From NCBI GenBank assembly GCA_026027325.1, contig JAMSLZ010000003.1, positions 496,001-560,000 of the forward strand: a stretch of DNA of 64,000 nucleotides. The letters are read 5' to 3'. A program made the translations under genes and the position numbers. The notes beneath the pieces were generated by a model, which did not search any database, was not told the DNA's origin, and worked only from the letters and a program-made list of their open reading frames with translations. Positions 12,498 to 25,970 of this stretch are shown piece after piece; positions within the stretch are counted from its first letter, which is position 1, and the number at the start of each line of letters is the position of its first letter. This DNA comes from Actinomucor elegans. Its lineage: Eukaryota; Mucoromycota; Mucoromycetes; Mucorales; Mucoraceae.

Positions 12498-14090
12498 TTA
12501 GTTATCATTGCTACTTACACGAGCTCGAAGGGCAGCCATACGATCCTTGACAGTACCAGTAGGTTTAGGCTTTGGTTTTTCTTTTTCTTTATCTGCTTCT
12601 TTAGCCTTTTCATGTGCCTGCAATAACGATTTTACACCAGGTGGCAATTTTGCATCTTTAATCCATTCTTTTTTATCCACCACCAAAGCCAACCTTGGTA
12701 AAGGTATCTCTGGCACACTTGCATCAGGCTATAGAATTCAAGTCAGCAAGTACTCCAATGCGTGCCTTTTTTTTTGTTATTCAAATGTAAAAATAAAATT
12801 AACCAACCTGACGATGTATTTCAAAGTAATGTTCTACTGATTGAGTCAACAGATCTGCTCTCTTTTGCAAGTCCTTGCCGTTCAAAGGCACAATCCAATC
12901 TTTGCCAAACTCGATCAAAAACGCTTCAGTGACCTTGCCGCCAAAGTTACGTAGTTCTTTTGCTTCCAATGTATACAGTGAAGGTACTAAATACATGACT
13001 TTGCAGATATGAGAAAGTGTAATAGTGCGTTGCGTAGAGTTGCGAAGCACAGGCTCGATTTGATGGTATAACGTAGGTCGGTTACGTGCAGCACGATCTG
13101 TAATGACAATGTCGAGTGCTTTACGGACCTTTTGTAATGTGGTTTTTTCATAGATGATGCGTTGCTTGTCAGCAGGTGTGAGGTATTCTTTATAGGGTGC
13201 GGCACTGAGTGAAGGAGGAGTAGCAGGCTCATCGTTAAAGAGACTGAGAGTTGATGGAGGCGAAGGTGAGTCTTCAGGCTGTGGTTGTGGTAGAGGTGAA
13301 GTTATAGATTCTTTTAAGGGTAATGTTTCTTCAATGATGTTTTTTGGTTGTTCAGGTTCAATGACCACTGTCTCTTTGGTTTCTACTGTCACTTCTTCTT
13401 TTGCGATGGTGTCTACTGCCTCGGTAGAAGATTGCTTTGACTGATTTTCAATGGTTTTAGTTTCAACTGTTTCGATGGATTCTTTTTTTTCTTTTGCAAC
13501 AGAAACTTCTTCAATTGCCACTTTTTTCTCTTCATTCTTGTCGAATGCTTCTTTCAAAGGATGACTTTCTTTTTCAATTAATAATGTATTATGAATCGTC
13601 TTTTGCTTCTTGTTAGTTGACTTCTTTAACTCTTCTATTTTACGTTTGCTAATGCTTTCTTTTTTGGATATAGTTGTATCGTTTTGCAAGACTAAAACTG
13701 TCTGTTTCAAGTCCTTTGTAGCAAGACGGCTGCTTTTACGAGGTGGAAGTGGAGTCTTCTTCTACAGCAAAGAAGTTAATTGAAACGCGCTTTCAATGAC
13801 AAATGTCTATCTATCTAACCTGTATTTTAATAGGTTCAAAAGAAACCTATAGATATGTATATATAAGTACAAAAAATAATGACAAACATATTTTGTTTTG
13901 GTTACTTCTTTTCGAGGTATAAATGCTCTTTCGGTGAGTTCAGATTCATTGATGACCTTTTTGTTTTTGGGAAAGTCTGCGTTTACAAATGACGCATTTT
14001 TCTATTCAAAATTTAGTAAATCAGTAACAAACTATACGAAATATGTTCCTTTACCCTTGAACCAAAGCCAATGAATGATTCTCCTTTCAT
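12498..14090 (-). CDS. CDT1: DNA replication licensing factor Cdt1-like
   Basis: Five exons on the minus strand (14090-14055, 14001-13906, 13846-13820, 13761-12808, 12728-12498) join in frame to 447 residues starting MKGESFIGFGSR. Exon 3 is only 27 nt. The N-terminal half is Lys/Glu/Thr/Ser-rich and probably disordered. Residues about 220-350 read as a winged-helix domain with LRNSTQRTITLSHICKVMYL and LVPSLYTLEA, the pattern of the Cdt1 central (geminin/MCM-binding) domain. The C-terminal tail carries a Pro-rich EIPLPRLA segment and a basic coil, as in Cdt1 proteins that bind MCM2-7. Known role: with ORC and Cdc6 it loads MCM helicase at origins in G1. No clear PIP-box degron was seen. It lies head-to-tail with Arp1, 277 bp downstream of its stop. 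Cdt1 is fast-evolving, so confidence is moderate. Confidence 0.68.
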
Positions 14091-14367
14091 ATTTCTTGGT
14101 GTGATAAATAGAGAAACGCGTATCAAAGAGAGATTGAATAATGAGAAGCTAGGCCGAGAAAAAAAATTTACAGTCACTTCACTATATTCTGCTTTCCGCC
14201 AACCAATAGAAACATTTTGGACTGGCTCTTATTTATATTTATTAAACTTGAAAATTCGGGTTTACTATTCCGTTATTCAATTAAAAAATGAAGTTGCCAT
14301 TATTATCTTCATAAAATGAGATTTTGTTATTATGGGGAATATCAAGTGTGTAGGTTTATTATTTAAT

Positions 14368-15849
14368 TTAAAAGGTCTTTTTATGAATGATATCAGGATC
14401 TTCTTGGTATTCTTCCGCAGAGACCCACATCTTCTTGAATGTACTGAGGGAAGCCAAGATGGAACCACCGATCCAAGTACTGTATTTACGTTCAGGAGGG
14501 GCATAGATCTTGATCTTGATATCTTTTAATGCAAGTCGCTTGATTTCAGACAAAAGACGTTCACCAAAACCTTTGCATAGTGTCGAACCGCCCGACAAAA
14601 CAACGTTGGAATAAAGTGACTTTCTTAGGTCCAGATCAGCGCGACTGATACAGTCAACGATGACTTGGTGAATACCTGGATATTCTTCTCCAATCAATTC
14701 AGGTTGGAACAAGATTTCTGGGGCACGGAAGCGTTCAGCACCGAGCTTTTTGTATGGAATTGTCAGTATATATAATACAGGAATCAACATCAAATTCATT
14801 TGAATTACCTTGATAATATTTCCATCAGGCAACAAGAAATCGTCGACTTTGCCGCTTGTTTCTTTCTCTTCCTTAGCTGGATTCAATGCAATATAACATG
14901 TCTTTTCTTTAATGATACGCACAACTTCTTTTTCTGCGGTTGTGTGGAAGTTATAACCAGACTTTCTCAACAAGAGTTGCAGGTATTCTGTGACATCTCG
15001 GCCAGCAATATCCACTCGACGAATTGCATGAGGAATAGCAAACCCTTCATATACTGGTACTGCATGCGTAACACCATCACCAGAATCAAGTACGATACCC
15101 GTGGTTCTACCTGAAGAATATCTATAGTTGTGTCAACAATTGTACAATTGCTTTTCTCAGTTAACTTACAAACTAAGAACAGCTTGAATCGAAGTAAATA
15201 ATGCAGGCACGTTAAAGGTCTCGAAAAAGATCTGTGCAGCAGTATCTCGATTTGTTCGAGGATTCAAAGGTGCTTCAGTTAATAAAACAGGATGCTATCA
15301 AAACGTTATGAGTTGGCTTGCCAATGTAGACCTATCATAGATTATTACCTCTTCAGAAAGAGTCTTGAGTTCATCGGTATAAATGTATTGCCAGATACGT
15401 TCCATGTCTTCCCAGTCAGTAACAATACCATGCTCAATAGGGTATCTAATTTTCAGCAAGCCACGTAATTCTTGTGCCTTTTTTCCAATAAAATTATCGC
15501 CTTCTACAGCACCTGCCATAATACGAACGTGCTTGGGTCGGCCCACCCTACAAGTGTCTGTATATAAGTATATTTGATATCATAAGTATCGAACCTTACA
15601 TGGAAGGGAAGAAGCACTTGGGCTGTTCTTCTCCTGCAAAACCAGCTTTAATAACACCTGATCCCTATATCCAATCACGTCAGTTATTACAAGATGATGA
15701 TGGTTTATTTGATGAAAAGCTCTCCTTACATTGTCTATAACAACGGGTTGATTGGTCAACACCTAAAATTGCGAAAAAAAAAGTGCATGAGAAAACGTTT
15801 CTCGTTCAAAACTTGTTTGGATTTTTACATCGTCAAATTCTGAATTCAT
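14368..15849 (-). CDS. ARP1: actin-related protein 1 (Arp1/centractin), dynactin filament subunit
   Basis: Seven minus-strand exons (15849-15829, 15762-15730, 15664-15600, 15547-15349, 15294-15170, 15121-14809, 14745-14368) join to 377 residues, almost the length of animal centractin (376). Landmarks are [19 protein letters not shown] (phosphate loop 1), [21 protein letters not shown], the EAPLNP motif, [12 protein letters not shown] (phosphate loop 2), [14 protein letters not shown] and the C-terminal [17 protein letters not shown]...KTF. Arp1 forms the short filament of dynactin, which links dynein to cargo in long-range transport and nuclear migration along hyphae. Exon 2 is 33 nt. The last intron is 63 nt, a multiple of three, and free of stops in frame, so retention would add 21 residues and not break the protein. 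The assignment is very secure. Confidence 0.95.
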
Positions 15850-18820
15850 TTTCTATACAAGAAGAAGCAAGTAAAGAAAAATAAGGAACCGCGCGAGGTA
15901 ACATGTACAAAAACAACCTCGCGCTTACCGAGGAGTTTTAATGTTTCCTGTGGGTACCCCCTTTGCTCCAATTTCAAATTTTTTGACGCGCCTTTTAGCT
16001 GTAAACACTTCATTTTTTAAACTATGGTGTTTAAAAGAAAGCGATTACTTTAGTAGCATACTTTACGTAGGCGCTTTCAGCAATTTGTTTTATATTAAAT
16101 GTGAATTAATTCTATATAACCAAATTATCAAAGAATCATAAATTAGGCGTATATAACTCGGACTTGGATTTTAAAAAAATTCAGTATTGTTACGGTACTA
16201 GTTGATGCCAAACTTAATCATATATAACTTTTGTGAATGTACTGTATCTCTATCTAAAGTTCATTACTGCGAAACTAAACAACAATGTTCATTACTGTCA
16301 TTTGAAATAAGGTCAACTTCGTGTCGGACATTCAGTTGTAGACATCCAATGAAAACATGTTTTTGGGTTTCCACTACAATTTGAGATCCAGAATACAGCT
16401 CACCGCTATGCTTTGTATTATAAATTATGCCTTTTCTTACAAAACACTCGGTGAAAAAGATTGTAGACCCGCCATTAAGTAGTAGCTGTAGGGGATCTTT
16501 CTGAATCGTTTAGGTATATTACTTGGATGTGAGCTGAAACATAATGAATAAAAGTTTGCTTTTGTATGTACTTTAGCAAGCGGCCAAGCAGGTTTCTAGT
16601 CATATGAAGTACAGAGGCCTAGGTACAGGAAATGTAATAGTCTATTGAAATTACTGTCTCAAATAAAGCATGAATTACAAAAGACAATGTAGAAATCAGA
16701 ATCGCTATAACAAATAGACAGTACAAACCAAAACCACAATCCTTAAAAAAATTCGTGACACTTTATAAGCATTATGATGCACGCATTACATGAGCTTATA
16801 AGTATTATTATGCGCAAGTATTTTTATTTATATATAGCTATTGATATCAACGTATCAATTAAGAAAGAAAGGTATTTCAAGCTTAGATAGTAATGGTAAG
16901 GAATAAAGAGTTAAAGGCAGAAATTAAGACGTATTTGGTGTGTGTTATTAATTACAGCTACCTAAACAAGTATCGCTAATTTATCTAAGGGATTTTTCCT
17001 ATATTGAAGTACCTATATCAAATATATGGTCTATTATTGCTTTTATTTCTCAGGATTCTTGGAGGCCGTTGCAGGAGATACTGCTCTGGCCAGAATACAC
17101 GCAAAAACGAACAATATTGAATATTTCGATTTATATTATAGAAATGATTAAATTATAATGAAGGATTCTACAATCTAGTGAACGCTTTATACGTACTTTT
17201 TCCCTTTTGACTTGATGCATCTACTCCTGCTGTTATGTATTTGTAGCACGAAAAGCATCACTAACAAACTAGATAAGAAGCAAACAAGTTTGTGCATACA
17301 TGAAAATAATTAAAACGCGGTCAACACTTAAAAGAATCATATTATAAAAAATATCATTTTAACAAGTCTTTATTTTGATCATCTACATTTATAATAGGAG
17401 AAACATGGGTTGGTTATTATGTAAAAGTAGAGGTGCTTTTTTTATCCTTAATCAAAAGGATTTGATATGATAATGATGGTTTCTGACGAGTTTACAGTGT
17501 ACTTTGTTGGGATCTAAACATAATGAAAAGGCCTGAACAAGCTTGGTTTTTGTTTGAAATAAGATCTATATTTTTAATCTTCTGGACTTTCCCTTTCACT
17601 TAAAGTAATAATTGTCCACCGTTTGATCTTCACTTGCAGCCAGTTTCTTTCAACAGCTTTATCACTTGACTGAGACATATAACAGACTACAAATTCTGAA
17701 TAAAATATTCAGTAGTTCATTGCACTATCTCAGCTTGAATAGTAAATATGAAAAAAAAAAAAATGAAAAAAAATGCATGCCTGACTATCATAATTCAAAG
17801 GTCAAACAGGGTGTACTAATTCAAGATAGAAGGCGCATTGTGTATATGTAATGGAAGATAGGTTTTCTACGGACAAGGAAGTTGCCTCTTTTCTCCAAAG
17901 ACGGACCATTTGTTTCAAGAAAATCTTCTCTACGGCTACGATATAAAGTCTTTCACGTAGAATTTGCCATCTTAACAATAAAAGCAATGTAAAACCCAGA
18001 AGAAGGTCCTAGAATTAAACTGACACAGATCACCAACTATCGCTGTTATAAAATCAAATCCAGCAAACATTCCACAGTAATCACCAGATAATTCTTCGCA
18101 TAATTGCAACGTAATACAGGTTCTACTGACTTTTTCTTTATTAACGGGTTTACTTTCTATCACCTAGGAATATGCAATAAAATCCCTTTAGAAGTTGAAT
18201 CGCAACCTAGCTAAAGCTATGAATACATTTCTATCCATTTATTTATCTATCAAGCGATGATAGAATGCATAATCCAAGCATAGATCAAATACATATATTA
18301 TCAATTACATGTCCCGGTAATACTATAATGGTTTAAATCCGAAGAATCGATAATGACGAGAGGTATTGTAAGCAAAACTGTCGGATCATGATTGATCCGC
18401 CATTGTAATTCCGAGAATTTTTCGTCAGTGGAACATTGTACATCGATCCTTTTGTTATACTATGATTATGACAGGGTGTCTAAATACAATTCTATGCCAC
18501 CAAAGATATTTGGCATGCACCTATAGATTACTTGCTCATACCACTGTTCTCCAAAGCGATGCACTCATTTTTTTGATTTTTAATGATTTGAATTGTCAGA
18601 ATTGTTAATCCGAAAGTTTACTGCGAAAATATCATTGGTTTCAGGTGATTGGCTAAGTCTGGGCCAACGGTTCAAAAATAATGCTTCTACGGTTCTTTTG
18701 ATCTTCCATTTTACGAACCCAAGTTTAATCAAAAAAAAATATATAAGGAACCATTTGATCTACCTTGGATTTTCCTCATTATCATTCGAATAATATATAC
18801 ATTTGTTCAATTATTTCATT
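15850..18820. other. gene-poor AT-rich intergenic region with protein-like scraps
   Basis: No intact gene is recognised. Between about 17560 and 18165 the minus strand has several adjacent open stretches in changing frames, interrupted by stops. They look like a decayed ORF but I cannot name the family. An imperfect hairpin (GGATCA...TGATCC) lies near 18384-18399. A TATA-like box at about 18738 probably belongs to the gene at 18821. Confidence 0.45.
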
Positions 18821-19318
18821 ATGGATTCTACTCAAAACTACTCTGCTACTATTACCAACTTTGCTCAAGACTGGCATGTACGTGTCACTTGGATTGCCTT
18901 TATGACCTTATGGGTCTTTTGGGGTTTGATCTGGGTTGTTCGTTCTTACTTTATTGGTCAAGCTGCTCCTGTAGCGACTACTACACCTGAAGCCCCCCCT
19001 GCAACGGAAACTGGAGCCACTCACAGCAAGTTTGCTCTCGTCTCTAATAGCAGCTATGCTATCCGTTTAGAAAGAGGTCACCAAATTGTCAAGGATGCTT
19101 TGTTTTCTCTTCTTTGTTTGCTTTCTATGAACACCTTTGCTCGTGCCTCAACTCGTGCTGTGATGATCCTTGCTTGGTTCTTTGTCGCCTTTGCTGTAGT
19201 CTGGTTCGTTGCTGAATTGATCGTTGATAACCGTTACATGCGTGTGGTTTACTCTACCATCTTCTATGCTCTTGGTTTGACCATTGCTGGTCTTGCTTAT
19301 AAGCAAGGTTTCTATTAA
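18821..19318 (+). CDS. small four-span membrane protein of unknown function
   Basis: A single-exon ORF of 165 residues. I chose the ATG at 18821 (MDSTQNYS) over an in-frame ATG 18 bp upstream because it lies closer to the normal distance from a TATA-like box (about 18738) and starts the conserved-looking part. Four hydrophobic segments are visible: about 24-47, 93-110, 114-139 and 144-160. Between the first two lies a Pro/Thr/Ala-rich loop (TTTPEAPPATETG). Codon use is strongly biased to T/C-ending codons (GCT, GTC, TCT), like the highly expressed uL2 gene, suggesting good expression. I do not recognise a named family. A claudin- or MARVEL-like fold is possible but unproven. Confidence 0.75.
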   Translation: MDSTQNYSATITNFAQDWHVRVTWIAFMTLWVFWGLIWVVRSYFIGQAAPVATTTPEAPPATETGATHSKFALVSNSSYAIRLERGHQIVKDALFSLLCLLSMNTFARASTRAVMILAWFFVAFAVVWFVAELIVDNRYMRVVYSTIFYALGLTIAGLAYKQGFY

Positions 19319-21451
19319 TTCAAAACTGAATACTACATAGTACGAAGGCTCTCTGTATTAATCTTATTTTCTTTAATGGGTGATATAACGGGCTTATCTA
19401 GCTAAATAAGCAAATTATACTACTTACTATATTATATCACTTATTACTTACTACACTACTTTATATATTAATTTAATTCATCGTGTATTTTGATAATAAA
19501 TACAATTTACAATACATAAAAACAAGTATTTCTTGACTATTGTCGATCCTTGAAAAAGATTAGAACTGTATTGACTTTATCTTTCTTCCTGATAGTAATA
19601 CTTGCAAGGTAACAATTAGGTAAGCAAATGATCTCGGATGTCGATATCAAACATTGACTTTCAAAAAGAAATCAGCTTACCGAATTAATGGTTTGCTTGG
19701 TGATACAGATACAAAAACATTTTCTACCATATTAAAAGGGTGCGTTTATTTGGACTACAAAGACAAACTCCCAGTGGAAGAAGGTCGAAAATCGGGTTTT
19801 AAATCACTTAAACACCCGGTAATGGGTTGATTAGCTTAACTAACAAAGATTTTGCGTATATATCAACATATGTGGTAATGATATGGTCTATTCAGGTCAT
19901 TGAGGGGAATGATGAACATTCGATACTAAATATATGCATATACTCTCTGTTACGATTGTCTTACATATAGAATTTGAACTTTTAGTTAAAAAAAAAGGTA
20001 GCTAATGTTTGTTTGATTGACGTGTATTCACTACGCAAGACTTTATAATGACCTATGTCTAATGCTTGCTGCGTAAGCCAAGAAAGAAGTTTCAACGAGT
20101 TGACTTTGCTACCCTCATTCTGACTTATCTGTTACAACTTCATTCTGGGCACAATTCCATCCTTTTTCTGGTTATGTTTCTGGCTTTGTATTCATCGATG
20201 GTGCAGTTATTGCGTAGGAACTACTCTTATGCTAATGCTTACACACTTGCCTAACATGCTTTTAAAACGATTTCCATTGAATGCCTCTTCATTCTGGCCC
20301 ATGCAATAGCTTCTTGACTTTTTTTCTGCTTAGATCAATGATTTAAACCATTACCAATGGTTCCATAAACCTTAACTGATTTAAGAGATATATATAAAAT
20401 GCAAGTTCAATTCCCAAGCCAATATTGGATGGCGAAGTTGAGTAGAATGGCTATTTCTAAAAACTTGCAAGAAATTATATTGGTACCAACCATAATTGTC
20501 AATTTTATGCAGCTAAAGTTAATAATCTACACATTTCTATCTGACATAGACGGTAATCCTAACTAACATGATAGATCATTATACTTACAACAGCAGTCCA
20601 AGCCAAAAATGTTTGATAAAACGATCTCAAGGCACCATACTCAAGTGTAATTTTTTGTCAGTTGGCTGCATGTTTGTTTTTATATTCTCAAAGCTACTAA
20701 ACGTAAGAAGAACAAGCCTAAGGGAACTAAGCAAATCGACAGTAAATAATCCCATTTCTTGTTCTCGACTCTATATATGAAAAACAAGAAAAATAATATG
20801 CACCAACATTAGTAGGAAATATTTCGCTGCTTAAGTGGTACTGACAATACAATGAAAACTATCAGTTAAAGACCTTGATTATGCTACCAAATATCTAAAA
20901 AAAAAAACTAATGAAGGTATTTGGTCCTTTAAACCACCGCCAGAATATTGATCTGTCTCTTCAGGTCATTCTAACAGAATTCGCTACTTTATAAGAAATA
21001 AAATCCAGAGAAAAATAGTCACGGACAGAATGCTCTGATCAAATGGATAGAGGATCGTTTACAGAAGATGTTTCTTCAACACAGGAAGAAGACTTTCCGC
21101 CAATAAGTGATGCTTTGATAGGATCAGCTATCGTCAATATACCTGAAAACAATAATTCGGAACAGCCCATATCAACACCAAATTCAAATTGTGTTTATCA
21201 TAGAGATTCATTAAGATGATAATAAAGATATTTAATTAAATTAGATAGTAGTAATTATAATTGTTGTCGTAAAAGTGAAGCAATAGAGAGTACTCAAGGA
21301 TATTTGGAATATTATGTCCTATTTTTTTTCTATATAGCGAATGTAAAAAAAAAAAAGCCCGACCGCTATTTTCAGAAAATCATCCAAATGACGATGGAAC
21401 CATTGTAATGGTAGTAATAAATAAAGCAATTGTTAAAAGGACACAAGTAGG
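19319..21451. other. AT-rich intergenic region
   Basis: Short ORFs only. A stretch at about 20080-20250 is open in more than one frame and reads like protein, but it gives no recognisable family and soon hits stops. A 58-codon ORF at 21043 (MDRGSFTEDVSS...) is unassigned. No RNA gene was recognised. Confidence 0.45.
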
Positions 21452-22580
21452 TTAATTGGTGTATTTCAATTCGGTACCAAAGCAATAATCCCAAATTTTG
21501 GATGTAATACCGTAGCCGCCTTCATAGTTCTTGTAGTGATGGGCCATATGATATTTCTTCATTTCTTTAAAGTGCAGCTTGAATACCTTGGCATGATGCA
21601 AGTAATAATGCGTACAATCATACAAGATATAACCAAAGAAGCCACCTGCAACTACACCATGCGCCATCATTGGAGGAAACAAAAAGTAACCAAGTCTAAC
21701 TAAAGGATAAGCAATCAGAATACAGAGTGTAGGTGGCATAACTAGTCGTAATCTATTATAAACAAATATTAGCAATGCATGCAAAGACCCAGTATATAGT
21801 TCCTCACCTGTCCATTGGTAAATAATGATGAAATCCATGGATAGTGAAATGCAATACAAAAGCAATTTGGTGATCAGGTAAAAAGTCATCCAGGTGAAAG
21901 AAGAATCGATGCAACAAATACTCCAATAAACTCCAAATAACCATACCCAATACAAACGACAATCCAGTTCCTTTAGTATTACCAAATATCAAAGAATGAT
22001 ATAGTTGATAACCTACATAAGGGATCCAGATAGTGGGCACAATATACCATGCTGTCTTTGTCAAAGGCTCTAACAGAGGATGGCCAAAGAAGATAGCAGA
22101 GCCAGGTAAATAGCGAGGCTTATGCACTTGCTCCAAATAAAACTCTTTGGTGTACCGAGCTCGTATCAACTGGGGAACAAGCGCCTTGGTCAAGTCTAGG
22201 AACTGATTCTTCTTGACGTCCGTAAGAACATCTGTTTCTGTAGGCATGAAATCCTCTTTATCAAACGTTTTGCTTTCTTCCTCCTCCTCCAACAACTGCA
22301 TACGCTGTTCATGAAGTGATAAGGTGCGGTCTTTAGTCAAGGTACCAATGAGATATTCTTCCAGTATTTCATAAGCTGCGTCGGAATGATCGTGCTCGAG
22401 GACGTCTTTCATTACTTGAGTGACATCTTGACCAGCGTAGTCTAAAATAAGGTCATCTCCACCGGGATGATCTTGAATAAATTCGGTTACATTGTAGACT
22501 TTGTCTTTGTAGATAACCCAGCAAGAGTCGGACGATTGATGCTTGGAAACTTCTTTCAAGGTATACTCTTGCAAAGCCAT
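21452..22580 (-). CDS. SCS7: sphingolipid fatty acid 2-hydroxylase (cytochrome b5 fusion)
   Basis: Two minus-strand exons, 22580-21808 and 21752-21452, join to 357 residues. Residues about 5-80 are a cytochrome b5 domain with the heme motif HPGGDD and the second heme His in the HDHSDAAYEIL region. The rest is a fatty-acid hydroxylase domain with multiple transmembrane segments and the diiron histidine motifs LLHRFFFH, LHFTIHGFHHYLPMDR, YYLHHAK and KKYHMAHHYKN. The known enzyme of this family (yeast Scs7/Fah1) is an ER membrane protein that 2-hydroxylates the very-long-chain fatty acid of ceramide, using O2 and electrons from the fused b5 domain. Length is close to yeast Scs7 (384). The single 55-nt intron splits the HHYLPMDR/LRLVMPP junction. 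All key His residues appear present. Confidence 0.94.
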
Positions 22581-25500
22581 TTTTCAAGTGCTGGAATAGA
22601 ACGAAAAGAAATGTCACGGAAAGGAAAGCGGACGGAAAAAATACAACTGTCTCATCTAGCTTTCAAGCTGCCCAATAGGATAAATGCATCCTTTTCATCC
22701 CGAAGCTTTTGTAATCGACTTGATTAGGGTAATAAAACCTTAGTACAGAATTTTAATCTAAAAAATGGGACGGTTGGAGATTGTCTGAGGTTCAACTTTA
22801 TAAATGAAATGAAAATTTTTTATCGCTTTGTAAATGCTGATTCACTAGTACTTGCGTTGAAAGATTAAACAGCATTTTGCATGATACTAAGTGTTCAGGC
22901 TATTTAATCATCCAAGAAATCTTTTACCTTCATCTTGGATTTTTCTTTTTCATCTGTATCGATTTTAAATTTATTCAACTAGGAACAATCTTTCTTTGGC
23001 ACAATATTCAGCATTTTTAATGATCGTCGTTTTCAATACCAATGGATATACTCGAATTATTTTTCTTCTTTTTTTGTGTCTTTAAGAATTTGTTGAATCA
23101 CCTCTATGATTCATCTCTTGCAGGGCCTTCAGTTTAAACAATTTGTTTGGAAAGAGTGAGACTGGCCATGGATATTCTGATTCTACATTGGATACGCCAC
23201 TTGGTATGGAGAGACACTAGTACAAAACGATCTGAGATAGCGTATTGAGTCAGTATACGACAAATTATTCGGTACGCTTCAGTAGCAAAAGCAATAACAA
23301 TGGATAATTGAAGAAGGTAAATCATCACTGTCTTGCTCAAGAATCTAGTCTAGTTATCATACAAAAGTAAGCCTTTTACCAAAAATGATTGCTTACAAGA
23401 ATGCTACCTTCGTCCAAGTGACATCGTAGCATAACATAGTTACTAGTTTTTCGGAAGTTGTCAAGCTACTCTTCAATAGGTCTTTTTAGGGAAATCCTCA
23501 ACTTGAAGAGCAAAGATACCATTTTTGAACAGGATAAAAGTCTGAAGTACACTTCTAAAGCGATCAAGAAATAATTTATACATATCATGGTCAAGTATAA
23601 TGCCGAGAGTTGGCTAGCCAATAGTTCTGATCGGATCCTACGGAGATTCTTTGAAAGCACCCAAAAAACAGACTTAATAATTATAAGGCCAAACTAAAGG
23701 ACTTGCGTGAATTATAGAAAAAAAACTGTAAGAAATAAATAGCTTCGCGGAGGAAGTCTTTGAGTCATACTATAACAGCTTATAAACATTGTCAATGGAA
23801 ACTTAAATACATTGTCAAATATTTTTAAACTGAATTATAGCAGTGCCATTATTATATATTAGAAACTTCGTTCAAGGAACTTACCGAAGAAATCCAATAC
23901 TGTTGCCTAGTAATCATAATTTAATTGTCCGCAGATGCATCAGTTAGTAGATAACATAGCATTCATTATCTCGACCTAAAAGCTTATAATTAAGACTTCT
24001 AAAAATTAGTTGATGAATTTACAGATCATTGTGGTTGGGATGTTGGTAAATTATTTAAGCTTGAAGTCCACTTAGAACATGAAAAACTTAATCCCAGTTT
24101 TAAAAGACAACAACAACTGTAGATAGACAGAAAGCTTTGTAATAGGTTTTTAAAGCATTTAATAGTTTATTGAATAATGTAATCGTTATTTATTGCTTCC
24201 CTCAATTAGTTGGAGCTATCCTTGAAAAAACTACTTTTGGGCGTTTTAGAATGCGTTCGTGGGTGTTTTTTATTATATAAAATAAAAAAGCAAAATGCAA
24301 TTGTATACTATCAAACTTAGTGAAACTATCTTACTTAAGTATAATTTCTTGAAAGTATCACTTATACTTTAAGCAAAATGCTGAAATAAAAGTTACACTT
24401 TAAACATGATGCTCTGTAGTAAACCCATTACGAGTGCTTCAGATATCCTTCCTTTTTGATATTTAGAGATCTGTCTGCCGAATCTGATTTAATGTCACAT
24501 CTAACCACTGGCGCATGATCAAAATAAACTTATATATCTTCCACGACCATTATTCATCTAAAATACAACAAGTATATCATACATTATTCATTTGTAATAA
24601 ATTGCTTATTCTTCACATAAAGCTATAGAGTAGAATTATAGTTGTCTCAATCGATCAAGGTCACATATCACATCCAATAAGTGATACATACTTATATTAG
24701 GCTGTTGTATCTATTAGAGCCTTTGCTTAACTGATGAAATTGATATATTTTATTTATCAATAACATTAACTGAAGAATACTGTATTTCATATAAAATTAG
24801 TTCTTCGATATCGGAGCATGAAGCTGTCTTTACTATAAAATTGTACTGAAGCATAATTGCTAAATCAAATCCAAACCCCATTATCTCCAATGCCAATTTG
24901 TGCCATTTGACTGGCTATCTATATTATATATAATCTCTCGTCTCAATCCTGACTTTCCTTCACTGCATCTTCTTTACTACCTGCAATATTAACTACGCTA
25001 TAACTCTCAACTAACAACGTAGTATTGATAAGTTTTTGTAGATTATTTATCGAACAAGTGACAACTATTTTCTAGTTGGTTTTTATAAATTCAATAAGAT
25101 TATTGAGCCTATAACTTAGTATCTGACTAGTGCTTAATGCGCAGAATGGGCTTTAGTATCTATTAGAAGCTCCAGGGTATCCATAGAAGCCCTGATCAAA
25201 TATAAACAATTAATTATCCACTCTTCAAGGCAGCATAGGTTTGGTACAATATCCCTTTTCCCTTTTTACCTTTTCTAAATAATAATGTTTGAGGCGTCAA
25301 GCTTTAAATACATGTGTTACACATGGCTTGCGCTTTACTTGGACCAATAGCCGCTCATCACCTGGAGGAACGTTAACTCCATCATGACCACAAGCTGGCG
25401 CAGAAGATTACTACTCCAGAGAAATTTTCCTAAATAGAATAACATTTATGTTACATTAGTGCGCAGTGAACTTTAAAACTAGAGCTTGCTATCAACTAAT

Positions 25501-25764
25501 ACTTTATCAAACATGGTCGAAATGTATAGGTATGGCATTTATGATATAAAACAAGAATAACTCTAAAGACAAACTTATTTCAAATATAAAGAACGGCGAA
25601 ACAATCAAACATTGAAGGCTTCAATCTTTCTTATTGTCATAATGATATATAATTAGAAATGATACTTTTCCCGCTTGGCTGAGGATGGTTCATTTCTTAT
25701 ATAAACTTCTAGTATTTTAAAGATCAAGGTCATTCACAATCATATTTGTAAATACAAGTAACGA
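22581..25764. other. long AT-rich gene-poor region
   Basis: No intact gene. Protein-like scraps occur at about 23490-23670 and 24000-24260 on the plus strand, with stops, and I could not assign them. Copies of the dispersed MITE-like motif (AATGTCACATCT type) lie near 24470-24515 and 24650-24690. Confidence 0.45.
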
Positions 25765-25923
25765 ATGCCTCCCACTTCATTATTTCAGCGTGCTCCAGTA
25801 TCAAACGTTTGCAACACCCCTTCCTGCTTAGCTGCTAGCGAGCTTGTGCTTTCATACGTTAATTTTACTGCAGACCCTTGTTCAGACTTTTACCAGTATA
25901 CATGTAAGTGAATAGGAAAAGAG

Positions 25924-25970
<47 letters not shown>

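Noticed and set aside
18384..18399. Short hairpin as a terminator or regulatory RNA
   Set aside because: A 6-bp stem in AT-rich DNA is expected by chance, and no transcript context is visible.
24000..24260. Possible relic of a viral or transposon protein
   Set aside because: A plus-strand frame reads somewhat like protein but has stops and no diagnostic motif, so no family can be supported.
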